From Phyllobacterium calauticae (GTDB taxonomy: Bacteria; Pseudomonadota; Alphaproteobacteria; Rhizobiales; Rhizobiaceae): a stretch of DNA of 64,000 nucleotides. The translations under genes were made by a program, and so were the position numbers. Under the pieces are notes generated by a model. It made no database searches and had not been told where the DNA came from. It was given only the letters and a program-made list of their open reading frames with translations. Each line of letters opens with the position of its first letter. Position 1 is the stretch's first letter. Where the stretch lies: contig NZ_JAGENB010000002.1 of the NCBI RefSeq assembly GCF_019991125.1, positions 310,001-374,000 of the forward strand, read 5' to 3'. Positions 17,715 to 26,376 of the stretch are shown piece after piece.

Positions 17715-19034
17715 ATGAAGATTGCGATGATCGGGACTGGCTATGTCGGTCTGGTTTCTGGTGTGTGCTTTGCCGAATTCGGTTTTCAGGTCACCTGCGT
17801 CGACAAGAACCCGGCCATTATCGAGCGCCTGCAGGCCGGGGAAGTGACGATCTACGAACCCGGTCTGGACGAACTCCTGACCCGCAATGCCCGTGACGGG
17901 CGCCTGATCTTCACGACGGAGCTGGCATCGACGGTCGCTGACGCGGATGTGATTTTCATCGCCGTCGGCACGCCGTCGCGGCGCGGCGACGGGGAAGCCG
18001 ACCTGCAATATATCTATGCCGCTGCCGATGAGATCGCCGCCGCCATGAAGCCGGGCGCGGTGATCGTGATCAAGTCGACGGTCGTGGTCGGCACCAATGC
18101 CGATGTGCGCGCACATATTGCCAAGGCGCGGCCGGATGTGCCGTTCTCGATGGTGTCCAATCCGGAATTCCTGCGCGAGGGCTCGGCCGTCGAGGATTTC
18201 CTGCGGCCTGACCGCGTTGTGGTCGGCGTGCATGACGAGCCCGGGTCCAATGCCATGAAGCGCGTCTACCGGCCGCTTTACCTGCGCGAAACGCCGATGA
18301 TCGTGACCACGCTGGAAAATGCCGAAATCATCAAATATGCCGCCAATGCCTTTCTGGCGATGAAGGTCACGTTCATCAACGAGGTGGCTGACCTGTGCGA
18401 AAAGACCGGTGGCAATGTGCAGGACGTGGCGCGCGCCATCGGCATGGACAACCGCATCGGCTCGAAGTTCCTGCATGCAGGGCCCGGTTTCGGCGGCTCA
18501 TGCTTTCCCAAGGATACCCGCGCCTATGCGGCGACCGGGCGCAAGATGAATGCGCCGCAGACGCTGATCGAGCAGGTCGTCGTGGTCAACGAGCAGCGCA
18601 AGCACTCCATGGCCGCACGGGTGATCGCGGCGGCTGCCAGGAGCGGTGCAAAAACCATTGCGGCGCTTGGCATCGCCTTCAAGCCGAACACCGACGATAT
18701 TCGCGAGTCACCGGCGCTCGATATCATCCCGGCCCTGCAGAAGGCCGGCCTGACGGTGCGCGCGCATGATCCGGAAGCCCGCTCGGCTGCCGAACCGGTG
18801 CTGCCGGGCGTCGTCTGGTGCAAATCCGCCTATGAGGCCGTCGAGGGCGCAGGGATCACCGTGCTCCTGACCGAATGGAACGCCTACCGCGCGCTCGATC
18901 TGAAGAAGGTCGCCAGCCTGATGAAGGGCAATCTCCTGTTCGATCTGCGCAACGTCTATGGCGAGCAGGATATCGACGGCACGGGGCTGGAATACCACTC
19001 CATCGGCCGCCCGCGCCTGGGGCAGGGCGTTTAA
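17715..19034 (+). CDS. ugd: UDP-glucose 6-dehydrogenase
   Basis: 439 aa cytoplasmic enzyme oxidising UDP-glucose to UDP-glucuronate with two NAD+. The N-terminal NAD domain has MKIAMIGTGYVGLVSG; the catalytic cysteine is in PGFGGSCFPKDT. The NAEIIKYAANAFLA lysine region and a C-terminal UDP-binding domain (IAALGIAFKPNTDDIRESPA) follow. UDP-glucuronate is the precursor of UDP-galacturonate, which is relevant because a convergent operon next door (19.1-21.8 kb) looks like a polyprenyl-phosphate sugar and lipid A modification set. Confidence 0.95.
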   Translation: MKIAMIGTGYVGLVSGVCFAEFGFQVTCVDKNPAIIERLQAGEVTIYEPGLDELLTRNARDGRLIFTTELASTVADADVIFIAVGTPSRRGDGEADLQYIYAAADEIAAAMKPGAVIVIKSTVVVGTNADVRAHIAKARPDVPFSMVSNPEFLREGSAVEDFLRPDRVVVGVHDEPGSNAMKRVYRPLYLRETPMIVTTLENAEIIKYAANAFLAMKVTFINEVADLCEKTGGNVQDVARAIGMDNRIGSKFLHAGPGFGGSCFPKDTRAYAATGRKMNAPQTLIEQVVVVNEQRKHSMAARVIAAAARSGAKTIAALGIAFKPNTDDIRESPALDIIPALQKAGLTVRAHDPEARSAAEPVLPGVVWCKSAYEAVEGAGITVLLTEWNAYRALDLKKVASLMKGNLLFDLRNVYGEQDIDGTGLEYHSIGRPRLGQGV

Positions 19035-19056
19035 AACAACATTTGCAATCGTTGGA

Positions 19057-20742
19057 TTACTGCGCAGCCCTGTACAGCGTTATGGTTGTCTTGCGGCCCT
19101 TGCTGTAGTTGATGCCTGAAACACTGCCGGCCACGACGACGGATTTTTCCCCCTGCGGCAGGTTTTGCAGAAATTCCGCCTGGTTGCCCTCGTCGACGGC
19201 GGAAATCGCGCAGGCGGGATTGTCGAGCAGATATTTTGCCGCGCCCGCGCCACTGGTCAGGATGGTCTTTGTACCCGCCAGAAAAACCAGGCTCGGCTCG
19301 GCATAGCCCGCCGATGCCAGCACGCTGTTGGCGCAGGGTTTTGCCGCATTGAAGGCATTGTTGAGGGCCGGGCTCATCCAGATCGGCGTGATGGCCGGAG
19401 CCACGCCCCATGTGAGCAGAGCCAGCGTGGCAATGGCAAAGGCTGCGGTCACCTGTATGGCACGCTTCAGATTGTCCCTGAGCACGAGGCCGCTGGCAAA
19501 GATGCCTGCCGCCGCTGCGGTGAAGAAGGCAATGATCCCCGGAACGGGAAGCGTGTGGGCCATGACAAAGGGCAGGACGGTGCCCGCGCCCATCAGCGCC
19601 AGCGTGGCTATGGCCAGACCCAGCAGCGTCAGCCGTTCAAGCCAGATCTGCCAACGCCCGCGATAGGGCTGGCTGGCAATGCCGCTGTCCACCGCCCAGG
19701 CCATCATCAGCAGCAGCGCGGGATAGGCGGGCAGGATATAGTGAGGCAGCTTGGTCGGGATCATCTCCGTCACCAGCCAGTAGGGAATGTACCAGGCGGT
19801 CAGGAAGGCGAGACGCGGATCGGTGCGGAAACGGCCGAGCGCCTGCAGGCCGCCGCGTATGGCCATGACGCCGAAGGGCCAGAGAAACAGCACGAAAATC
19901 AGGGCGAAATAGCCGGGCGGTGCGCCATGGCTTTCCTGCCCGTCGCCCACCTTGGACAACAGGTCATTGCCGACGGATTCGTTAAAGAAAGCGCCGCCGC
20001 TCTTCAGCGTGATCAGGATGAGCCAGGGCAGGACAATGACCAGCAGAATGGCGATGCCGCTCAGGGGTTTCAGCCGCTTCAGCCATTGCCATTCACGGTA
20101 GAAGAGACAGAGCGCGGCGGCGGTGAGCACGCTGACGAAGGGCGTGATCGGCCCTTTGATCAAAACGCCTATGGCCGTTGCGACCCAGAGGACAAGGGCG
20201 GGCGCCCATTTTGCCGGGGTGTTGTTGCGGCTGGCCATCCATATCCATGCCAGCGCGCCCTGGGCGAACACCACGGTGGCGAGCAGGGTGGCATCGGTTT
20301 TCGCCACGCGCGCTTCGAAGCCAAGCATGACAATGGCCGCAAGCGCCATGCCTGCCAGCAGCCCGGCGCTCTGTCCGAACAGGAATGCACCCAGCGCCGC
20401 CGTGGCGAGCACCGCCAGCGTTGCGCCGCCGACCGAGACGAGCCGGTAGACCCAGACCGGTGCCGTCTGGTCATAGCCGGTGACCTTCAGCACGGCGCTC
20501 TGGAGCCAGTAGATGCCGACGGGTTTCTTGTAGCGCGAGGCATCCTGAAAGCGGATGTCGACGTAATCGCCGGTTTCCGCCATCTGGTGCGTGGCCTGAA
20601 TGTAGCGCGCTTCATCCCGGTCGAGCGGCGGAATCGCGGCGATTCCGGGCACGAACGACACAAGGCAGATGAAAATGAGCAGCAGGTAGTGGCTGAAGCG
20701 GAGTTTTGCGGTACCCGCAGACGCAGGGTCAGAATGGGTCAT
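19057..20742 (-). CDS. ArnT/RgtD-like GT39-family glycosyltransferase
   Basis: 561 aa integral membrane GT-C glycosyltransferase. About 12 hydrophobic segments follow a first periplasmic loop carrying the family motif PPLDRDEARYIQATHQMAE, whose acidic pair is catalytic in ArnT/PMT enzymes. KKPVGIYWLQ is a further family signature. These enzymes use a polyprenyl-phosphate sugar on the periplasmic face to modify lipid A or core. It is the third gene after a GT2 polyprenyl-phosphate sugar synthase and a LAB_N protein, the arrangement seen for galacturonic acid addition in rhizobia. The sugar here is unproven. Confidence 0.85.
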   Translation of the reverse strand: MTHSDPASAGTAKLRFSHYLLLIFICLVSFVPGIAAIPPLDRDEARYIQATHQMAETGDYVDIRFQDASRYKKPVGIYWLQSAVLKVTGYDQTAPVWVYRLVSVGGATLAVLATAALGAFLFGQSAGLLAGMALAAIVMLGFEARVAKTDATLLATVVFAQGALAWIWMASRNNTPAKWAPALVLWVATAIGVLIKGPITPFVSVLTAAALCLFYREWQWLKRLKPLSGIAILLVIVLPWLILITLKSGGAFFNESVGNDLLSKVGDGQESHGAPPGYFALIFVLFLWPFGVMAIRGGLQALGRFRTDPRLAFLTAWYIPYWLVTEMIPTKLPHYILPAYPALLLMMAWAVDSGIASQPYRGRWQIWLERLTLLGLAIATLALMGAGTVLPFVMAHTLPVPGIIAFFTAAAAGIFASGLVLRDNLKRAIQVTAAFAIATLALLTWGVAPAITPIWMSPALNNAFNAAKPCANSVLASAGYAEPSLVFLAGTKTILTSGAGAAKYLLDNPACAISAVDEGNQAEFLQNLPQGEKSVVVAGSVSGINYSKGRKTTITLYRAAQ

Positions 20743-20767
20743 GATCGTGCCTTGCGGTGCCTTCAGA

Positions 20768-21088
20768 TCAGCTGTCCTGCGTCATTGCCTTTTTCTCATT
20801 GGCGATCAGCCACAGATTGCGGATGTAGACGACGAGGCCCAAACCCTGTCCGGCGATGAACACCGGGTCCTTGCGCACGATCGCGTAGATGAAGAGCAGA
20901 ACACCGCCGAACAGCGAGAAGAACCAGAACGTGACCGGAACAACGCTGCGCTTGGCCTTTTCCGAAGCGATCCACTGTACGACGAAGCGCATGGTGAAGC
21001 AGCCCTGTGCGAAAAAGCCGAGAAGGATCCAAGCGTCAAACTGGGCGACAAAGACCGAGTGCAGCCAATTGCTAAATGCGTCAGCCAT
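20768..21088 (-). CDS. small LAB_N (lipid A biosynthesis N-terminal) membrane protein
   Basis: 106 aa with three predicted membrane helices. The pattern GFFAQGCFTMRFVVQWIASE, then VPVTFWFFSLFGGVLLF and GQGLGLVVYIRNLWLI, is that of the LAB_N domain (also found at the N-terminus of some lipid-A-disaccharide synthases). It overlaps the GT2 stop upstream by 8 bases and precedes the GT39 gene by 25 bases. It probably assists or flips the polyprenyl-linked sugar made by the GT2 enzyme, which is inference from the conserved three-gene arrangement. Confidence 0.85.
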   Translation of the reverse strand: MADAFSNWLHSVFVAQFDAWILLGFFAQGCFTMRFVVQWIASEKAKRSVVPVTFWFFSLFGGVLLFIYAIVRKDPVFIAGQGLGLVVYIRNLWLIANEKKAMTQDS

Positions 21089-21827
21089 GGCTGATCTCCG
21101 TGATGGTTGGAACGGTCTTGCGGCGCTTTCTCAGCCACCACACGCCGTAAAGATCGAGAATACCGCGCAGGCCGCGGTCGAGAATACCGTAATTGGATTT
21201 GCCGTGGCGGCGTTCGCGGTCCACCACATCCACATGCACGACGCCATAACCCTCGCGGATCACCAGCGCGGGGAGGTAGCGGTGCCAGCCGTCGAAGAAC
21301 GGCAGTTCGCGGAAAAGCTGGGTGTGTACCGCTTTCAAGCCGCAGCCGGAATCGCGCGTGTTGTCCTTCAGGATGGCGCCGCGCAGCTTGTTGGCGAGTT
21401 TCGACGATATCTGCTTCAGCTTGGTGTCGGTGCGCTTCAGGCGCTGGCCTGCGGCAATGCCCACGGCGGGGCCTGCCTGGATCAGCGCATCGGCGAGCTT
21501 GGGCAGATAGGCCGGATCGTTCTGGCCATCGCCATCCATCGTCACGACGACTTTGCCCCTCGCGGCGAAAACGCCGGAACGGACCGCAGCGCTCTGGCCG
21601 GCGGATTTATCATGCCGGACATGGCGCAGCGGCTTGCCGGCGCGGATGCGTTCGGCCAGGGCGTCGCCCGTTCCATCGGTCGAACCGTCATCGACCACCA
21701 CCACTTCGTAGCTGCGGCCTTCCATGGCTGCATCCACTTCATCGAGAAGGAAGGCCAGGTTTGCGGCCTCGTTTCGGCATGGAATTACGATTGTGATTGC
21801 CGGATTGCTCAATGTGCAGGCTTTCAT
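21081..21827 (-). CDS. GT2-family glycosyltransferase (DPM1-like polyprenyl-phosphate sugar synthase)
   Basis: 248 aa GT-A fold enzyme. ITIVIPCRNEAANLAFLLDEV opens the protein, the donor-binding DDGSTDGT and the metal-binding VVTMDGDGQNDPAYLP follow, and DTRDSGCGLKAVH is typical of DPM1-like enzymes. There are no membrane segments apart from a weak C-terminal one, so it acts at the cytoplasmic face. It likely transfers a sugar from a nucleotide donor to polyprenyl phosphate for use by the GT39 gene two places downstream. RgtE of rhizobia is the closest functional model known to me. Confidence 0.87.
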   Translation of the reverse strand: MKACTLSNPAITIVIPCRNEAANLAFLLDEVDAAMEGRSYEVVVVDDGSTDGTGDALAERIRAGKPLRHVRHDKSAGQSAAVRSGVFAARGKVVVTMDGDGQNDPAYLPKLADALIQAGPAVGIAAGQRLKRTDTKLKQISSKLANKLRGAILKDNTRDSGCGLKAVHTQLFRELPFFDGWHRYLPALVIREGYGVVHVDVVDRERRHGKSNYGILDRGLRGILDLYGVWWLRKRRKTVPTITEISHG

Positions 21828-21901
21828 ATTGTCTGGTCAGGCGCGCTCCTTAACACTGAAAGAGCCGCCTTTCCATCCTCAAATCATTCAACAGGGAATG
21901 A

Positions 21902-23551
21902 TCAACGCTTATTGCGGATGTCCGTCAAGGTTTTCGCCGGCGTGATCGCTTCGGGGTCGAGTCGGATTTCGATGATCGACGGTTTGCCGCTTTGCACCGC
22001 GCGTTGCCATGCACCTTCGAAATCAGCCGTCTTCTCGACCGTCTCTCCGTGTCCGCCATAGGCGCGGGCCAGCATGGCAAAATCGGGGTTGGTCAGGTCC
22101 GTTGCCGACACACGGCCCGGATATTCCCGCTCCTGATGCATGCGGATGGTGCCGTAGATATTGTTGTTGATGACGAGCACGATGATCGGCAACCCGTATT
22201 TCACCGCCGTTGCAAAATCCTGGCCGTTCATCAGGAAGCAGCCGTCACCGGCAAAGCAGACCACGGTTCGCTCGGGATAAAGCCGCTTCGCCGCGACAGC
22301 GGCGGGAAGGCCGTAACCCATGGAGCCCGATGTCGGCGCGGCCTGCGTGCCGAACCGGCGGAAGCGATGGAAACGGTGCAGCCAGGTGGCGTAATTGCCG
22401 GCACCATTGGTCATGATGGCATCTTCCGGCAGCACGCTTTCCAGATAGGTCATGATCGGACCCATGGCGACATTGCCGGGTCCGGTCTGCGGCGGGGTCG
22501 ACCATGTGAGATAGGCGGCGTGCGCAACCTCCGCCTCGCCGGGCCAGTTGATGTGCGATGGCGGCGCCAGATGGTCAACCGCTTCGGCAAAGGCATCCGG
22601 TGCGGCGTTGATGGCAAGGGCGGGGCGATAGACGCGGCCGAGCTCATCGGCATCGGGGTGCACGTGGATCAGTGTCTGCCTGGGGTAGGGGCTGTCCATC
22701 AGCGTATAGCCCGAGGATGGCATTTCACCGAAACGCCCGCCGACGAGCAGCAGCACGTCAGCCTCCTTGACGCGTGTGGCAAGTGCCGGGTTGATGCCGA
22801 TGCCGACATCGCCGGCATAATTCGGATGCAGGTGATCGAACAGCATCTGGCGGCGGAAGGAACAGCCGACCGGCAGGTGCCACTTCTCGGCAAAGCGGGT
22901 AATGGAGCGCACGGCTGCTTCGTCCCAGCGCGAGCCGCCGAGGATCATGAACGGTTTTTTGGCGCCCTGCAGCAGGTCGGCGAGTTTCTCGATGCTGGCG
23001 GGCGACGGGCCTGTCTCGACCGGCTGCCAGCCCTGTGCGGCCACCGCTTCGACCTTGTCGGTCAGCATGTCTTCCGGCAGGGCAAGCACGACGGGACCGG
23101 GGCGGCCCGAGGTGGCGACGGAGAAGGCGCGGGTGACGAATTCCGGGATACGGCGGGCATCGTCGATTTCGGCTACCCATTTGGCGGTGTCGGCAAAGAA
23201 GCGGCGGTATTCCACTTCCTGGAAGGCTTCGCGCTCGCGTGCATCGCGCTGCACCTGGCCGATGAACAGGATCAGCGGGGTCGAATCCTGCATGGCGATG
23301 TGGATGCCGGGCGAGGCGTTGGTCGCGCCGGGACCGCGGGTGACGAAGCAGATGCCGGGCTTGCCGGTCAGTTTGCCCCAGGCCTCGGCCATCATCGCCG
23401 CGCCGCCTTCGGCCCGGCAGACGGTCACGCCCACATCGGCATCCACCAGCGCGTCCAGCACGGCAAGATAGCTTTCGCCGGGAACGCAGAACAGCTGTTC
23501 CGCGCCATTGGCTTTCAGGGCTTCTACGATCAATTCACCGCCGGTTTTCAT
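21902..23551 (-). CDS. ThDP-dependent enzyme, acetolactate-synthase-like
   Basis: 549 aa with the three usual domains: N-terminal pyrimidine-binding (FCVPGESYLAVLDAL, catalytic-type Glu in VCRAEGGAAMMAEA), central, and C-terminal pyrophosphate-binding with the GDGCFLMNGQDFATAVKYGLPIIVLVINNN motif. The family includes acetolactate synthase, glyoxylate carboligase, oxalyl-CoA decarboxylase and sulfoacetaldehyde acetyltransferase. No regulatory subunit gene is adjacent, and the partner genes are a CaiB-type CoA transferase (overlapping by 17 bases) and a hydrolase. It is therefore more likely catabolic than ilvB. Its exact reaction cannot be read from the sequence. Confidence 0.85.
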   Translation of the reverse strand: MKTGGELIVEALKANGAEQLFCVPGESYLAVLDALVDADVGVTVCRAEGGAAMMAEAWGKLTGKPGICFVTRGPGATNASPGIHIAMQDSTPLILFIGQVQRDAREREAFQEVEYRRFFADTAKWVAEIDDARRIPEFVTRAFSVATSGRPGPVVLALPEDMLTDKVEAVAAQGWQPVETGPSPASIEKLADLLQGAKKPFMILGGSRWDEAAVRSITRFAEKWHLPVGCSFRRQMLFDHLHPNYAGDVGIGINPALATRVKEADVLLLVGGRFGEMPSSGYTLMDSPYPRQTLIHVHPDADELGRVYRPALAINAAPDAFAEAVDHLAPPSHINWPGEAEVAHAAYLTWSTPPQTGPGNVAMGPIMTYLESVLPEDAIMTNGAGNYATWLHRFHRFRRFGTQAAPTSGSMGYGLPAAVAAKRLYPERTVVCFAGDGCFLMNGQDFATAVKYGLPIIVLVINNNIYGTIRMHQEREYPGRVSATDLTNPDFAMLARAYGGHGETVEKTADFEGAWQRAVQSGKPSIIEIRLDPEAITPAKTLTDIRNKR

Positions 23552-24722
23552 CGGATGCGTCCTTCAATTCCTGGAGAATGTCTGCACTGTGCTCGCCGAG
23601 GCGTGGCGAGGGTCTGTTGTAGGTCAGGGGTGTCTTCGACATGACGATCGGCGTGCGCACCGAGGGGATGCTGCTGCCATGGGCATCGTCAAGGTCAAGA
23701 CGCAACTGCCGGGAGACGATCTGTGGATCGTCGAACATTTCGCCGATGCGGTTGATCGGCCCGGCAGGCACGGCATTCTGCGCGCAGGCGGCGAGCAGGT
23801 CGGCGCGTGTGCGCTTCTGCGTTTCGGCCCGGATGATTGCGGTCAGTGCGGTCCGGTTTTCCAGCCGGGCCCGGTTGGTGAGAAAGCGCGGATCGGCGCT
23901 GAGACTGTCCAGCCCCATGATCGCGCAGAAACGGGCGAACTGCCCGTCATTGCCGACGGCAAGAATGAGATGGCCGTCGGAAGTGGGCACGACCTCGTAG
24001 GGTGAGATGTTGGGATGCGCATTGCCCATGCGGTTCGGGCTGTTGCCGGTGGCGAGATAGTTCATCGCCTGATTGGCCATGACGGCGGACTGCACATCGA
24101 ACAGTGCCATATCCACCCATTGGCCTTCGCCGGTCTTTGCCGCATGGGCCAGTGCCGCCTGAATGGCAATGACCGAGTAAAGCCCGGTGAACACATCGGC
24201 GACGGCAAGGCCGACTTTCTGCGGTTCGCGGTCCGGCTCGCCGGTGACCGACATCAGCCCGGACATGCCCTGGATGATGAAGTCATAGCCGGCCTGGCTG
24301 GCATAGGGGCCGGTCTGGCCGAAACCGGTGATGGAGCAGTAGACGAGGCGCGGATTGTCGGCACTCAATGTTTCATAGTCGAGACCATATTTCTTCAGGC
24401 CGCCGACCTTGAAATTTTCCAGTACGACATCCGCCGTGCGGCAGAGTGCCCGCACCGTCTCCTGGCCTTCGGGCGAGGTGAAATCGACGGTGATCGAGCG
24501 CTTGCCGCGGTTGCAGGAATGAAAATAGGCGGCAGAGAGGTTTTCGCCTTCCTTGCTGGTGATGAAGGGCGGCCCCCACCCACGGGTTTCGTCGCCGCCG
24601 GCGGGATTCTCCACCTTGATCACATCGGCACCAAGATCGGCCAGAATCTGTCCGGCCCATGGTCCGGCGAGGACGCGGGCGAGTTCGATGACACGCACGC
24701 CTTTGAGGGGAGCTTCAGTCAT
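23535..24722 (-). CDS. CaiB/BaiF family CoA transferase (class III)
   Basis: 395 aa. The N-terminal pattern LKGVRVIELARVLAGPWAGQILADLGADVIKVE is diagnostic. The catalytic-type Asp region VDMALFDVQSAVMANQAMNY and the C-terminal GEHSADIL follow. Class III enzymes move CoA between carboxylic acids. The ATG at 24722 (MTEAPLKG) was chosen over a 23-codon extension that runs into the upstream gene. It starts 5 bases after the hydrolase stop and its end overlaps the ThDP gene, so the three are one operon. Confidence 0.92.
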   Translation of the reverse strand: MTEAPLKGVRVIELARVLAGPWAGQILADLGADVIKVENPAGGDETRGWGPPFITSKEGENLSAAYFHSCNRGKRSITVDFTSPEGQETVRALCRTADVVLENFKVGGLKKYGLDYETLSADNPRLVYCSITGFGQTGPYASQAGYDFIIQGMSGLMSVTGEPDREPQKVGLAVADVFTGLYSVIAIQAALAHAAKTGEGQWVDMALFDVQSAVMANQAMNYLATGNSPNRMGNAHPNISPYEVVPTSDGHLILAVGNDGQFARFCAIMGLDSLSADPRFLTNRARLENRTALTAIIRAETQKRTRADLLAACAQNAVPAGPINRIGEMFDDPQIVSRQLRLDLDDAHGSSIPSVRTPIVMSKTPLTYNRPSPRLGEHSADILQELKDASDENRR

Positions 24723-24727
24723 GGTTG

Positions 24728-25696
24728 TTAAAGTGGCTCCAAATTCAGTGTTTGTTTCGGGGCTTGTTGCTGAACGACTCGAACCGCCCAATCGGTGAAG
24801 TCACGCATGATTACGTCGCGGTTGATTTCGTTCAAGCCTTCGTGGCGGGTGTCGGCATAAACTTTGGTCGTGACATCGCTGAAGCCGAGCCGTTGCATTC
24901 GCTTGCCCAGATGCGTCACGGCGCTGCCCCCGGCCGTGGCTGGATCTTCCGCCCCGCCGGCGAGATGGAAGGGCAGGGTGCGCCGTACCTTGGCAAGGCG
25001 GCTGTTGTCGGCTCCGGCAAAGGTGAAGCCGAAGACATCGCGCCACATGCCGACCGAGGCATCCCAGCCGCACAGCGGATCGGCGATATAGGCGTCCACT
25101 TCGTCAGGGTCGCGTGACAGCCAGTCAAACGGGGTGCGGGCATCCCTGATGCCGCGCGCCCAGGTCTGAAAGGTCAGTTTCGGCAGAAGCATGCTCGGCA
25201 CATCGGAGCCAAGCAGCATGCGTTCGGCCCGCAGGATGCCCTGCGCCAGCCGTCCGGCGAGCCCGGCGGAGAAATTGGCGTTCCAGATGGCGGCGGCATC
25301 GACCTTTTGCTGATAGCCCAGCACGTAATTGAGGCCGATCAGACCGCCCATGGAGTGGCCGAAGAGAAGCAGCGGCAGACCGGGATGGCGGGCGCGGGCT
25401 GCAGCGTTGACCGCGTCCATGTCTTCGAGCACCAGGCGCATGCCGTCCCGCTCGGCGAAACGGCCGGGCGGCGCGCCATCGGCTTTGGTATAGCCGTGGC
25501 CGCGATGGTCGTGGGTGTAGACATGAAAACCGTGCCTGTTGAGATGCTCGGCAAAACGGCCATAGCGCAGGCAGTGTTCGGCAAGGCCGTGGCTGATCTG
25601 GACAATGGCTGTACCGCTGCCTGCGGCGGGTGAAAAGCGCATGGCAAGCGCCGCACCCGTCGGCGACCGGACCGTTTCGATGTCTGCAAAACCCAT
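24728..25696 (-). CDS. alpha/beta hydrolase (monoacylglycerol lipase / serine aminopeptidase S33 type)
   Basis: 322 aa. The nucleophile elbow is LLFGHSMGGLIGLNY near residue 120, the oxyanion region is VQISHGLAEHCLRYGRFAEHL, and THDHRGHG is typical of the monoacylglycerol-lipase/PldB group. A late Asp and His (KVYADTRHEGLNE) complete the triad. No signal peptide is seen. It is the first gene of a three-gene operon with a CoA transferase and a ThDP enzyme; it may release an acid that those enzymes process, but the substrate is unknown. Confidence 0.88.
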   Translation of the reverse strand: MGFADIETVRSPTGAALAMRFSPAAGSGTAIVQISHGLAEHCLRYGRFAEHLNRHGFHVYTHDHRGHGYTKADGAPPGRFAERDGMRLVLEDMDAVNAAARARHPGLPLLLFGHSMGGLIGLNYVLGYQQKVDAAAIWNANFSAGLAGRLAQGILRAERMLLGSDVPSMLLPKLTFQTWARGIRDARTPFDWLSRDPDEVDAYIADPLCGWDASVGMWRDVFGFTFAGADNSRLAKVRRTLPFHLAGGAEDPATAGGSAVTHLGKRMQRLGFSDVTTKVYADTRHEGLNEINRDVIMRDFTDWAVRVVQQQAPKQTLNLEPL

Positions 25697-25959
25697 TCAT
25701 GCCTCCCGCGATCAATTGAAAGGGTGGCGCGTGATTAGTCAATCCACAATAAATTCTGCGTAAATTCGGGTATCCCCATGGGTTTTTGCACAATAAATAA
25801 TCACGCATCGTGCGCTGCAATTTTATTTTGCAAAACCTCTTGCAAACGACAAAAACTTGCCGCAAAACTTCTTTCCGAAAGAGATTGGATACTGTGTCTT
25901 CTCTCGATTGTCCCCGGCTTTCACGGCTGACAGAACGCTGATTTGCGGCGTCGGGGGAT

Positions 25960-26093
25960 GATTGTCCGGACCGGGATATCCAGGCGCTTGCCAGTTACAT
26001 GGCCGTTCCGGGGAGAAGAGGACGCTCCCCAAATGCGGCACCAGAGGGGAAACCGGGTGACGGAAATATCCGCACCCGGTTTCGCTCGTTTTA
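25960..26093 (+). ncRNA. candidate structured small RNA
   Basis: Three inverted repeats follow one another: GCCA/TGGC across 25990-26003; GGGGAG at 26010-26015 with CTCCCC at 26025-26030; and an 11-bp perfect stem at 26049-26059 with 26073-26083, followed after four bases by TTTT. The last hairpin resembles a terminator, yet no gene ends upstream on that strand. The CTCCCC and GGGGAG segments are the kind of C/G-rich loops found in ribosome-site-targeting sRNAs. I recognise no known RNA family. The strand is a guess based on the T-run. Confidence 0.28.
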
Positions 26094-26108
26094 GGGGGGG
26101 CTGCATTG

Positions 26109-26243
26109 CTGTCGTGCGTGGTTCGACAAGCTCACCATGAGGGTTTTGGTTTTCCTGCAAGGCTAATCACGGAGATCGTAGAATTTAGCTCCCTGCAATC
26201 CTCACTCTCCCTCATGGTGAGCTTGTCGAACCACGCATAACAG
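26109..26243. repeat. 135-bp REP-like palindromic element
   Basis: Two 35-base arms, 26109-26143 and 26209-26243, are inverted copies with two mismatches; 29 bases of each (26115-26143 and 26209-26237) are a perfect match. The core TTCGACAAGCTCACCATGAG is a dispersed repeat motif that I recognise from many proteobacterial genomes. A shortened relative lies at 48162-48193. No coding sequence is inside. Confidence 0.75.
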
Positions 26244-26376
26244 GAGTCCAAATACCCTGCAAAACGCCTGGCAATCCCGAAATAAACAGCGTGTGCATTG
26301 CCACCCGCGCCCCTTTCGCCTACATACGGCGCAAATTCATGTCCCAAAAATCCCGAACATCGGAGTGACGCGCGTT

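Larger units (their letters stand above)
25697..26376. other. 680-base intergenic region between the hydrolase operon and ettA
   Basis: No credible coding sequence is seen on either strand. The first 200 bases are AT-rich and probably hold the leftward hydrolase promoter. The stretch 25960-26093 contains three successive inverted repeats (entered separately as a possible small RNA). The stretch 26109-26243 is a long palindromic repeat. The last 130 bases lead to ettA. Confidence 0.7.

Noticed and set aside
19165-20859. Plus-strand open frame of about 564 codons opposite the GT39 gene
   Set aside because: Antisense shadow of a strongly recognisable membrane glycosyltransferase. Its composition is Arg/Gln/Asp/His-rich without domain signals.
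21883-21902. Hairpin (ATCATTC/GAATGAT) at the ThDP gene stop as a terminator
   Set aside because: A 7-bp AT-rich stem without a T-run, overlapping the stop codon; too weak to call.
25930-26095. 6S RNA or SRP RNA as identity of the structured region before ettA
   Set aside because: The conserved SRP loop (CAGGTCCGGAAGGAAGCAGC type) is absent, and I could not lay out a 6S closing stem with central bubble on either strand.
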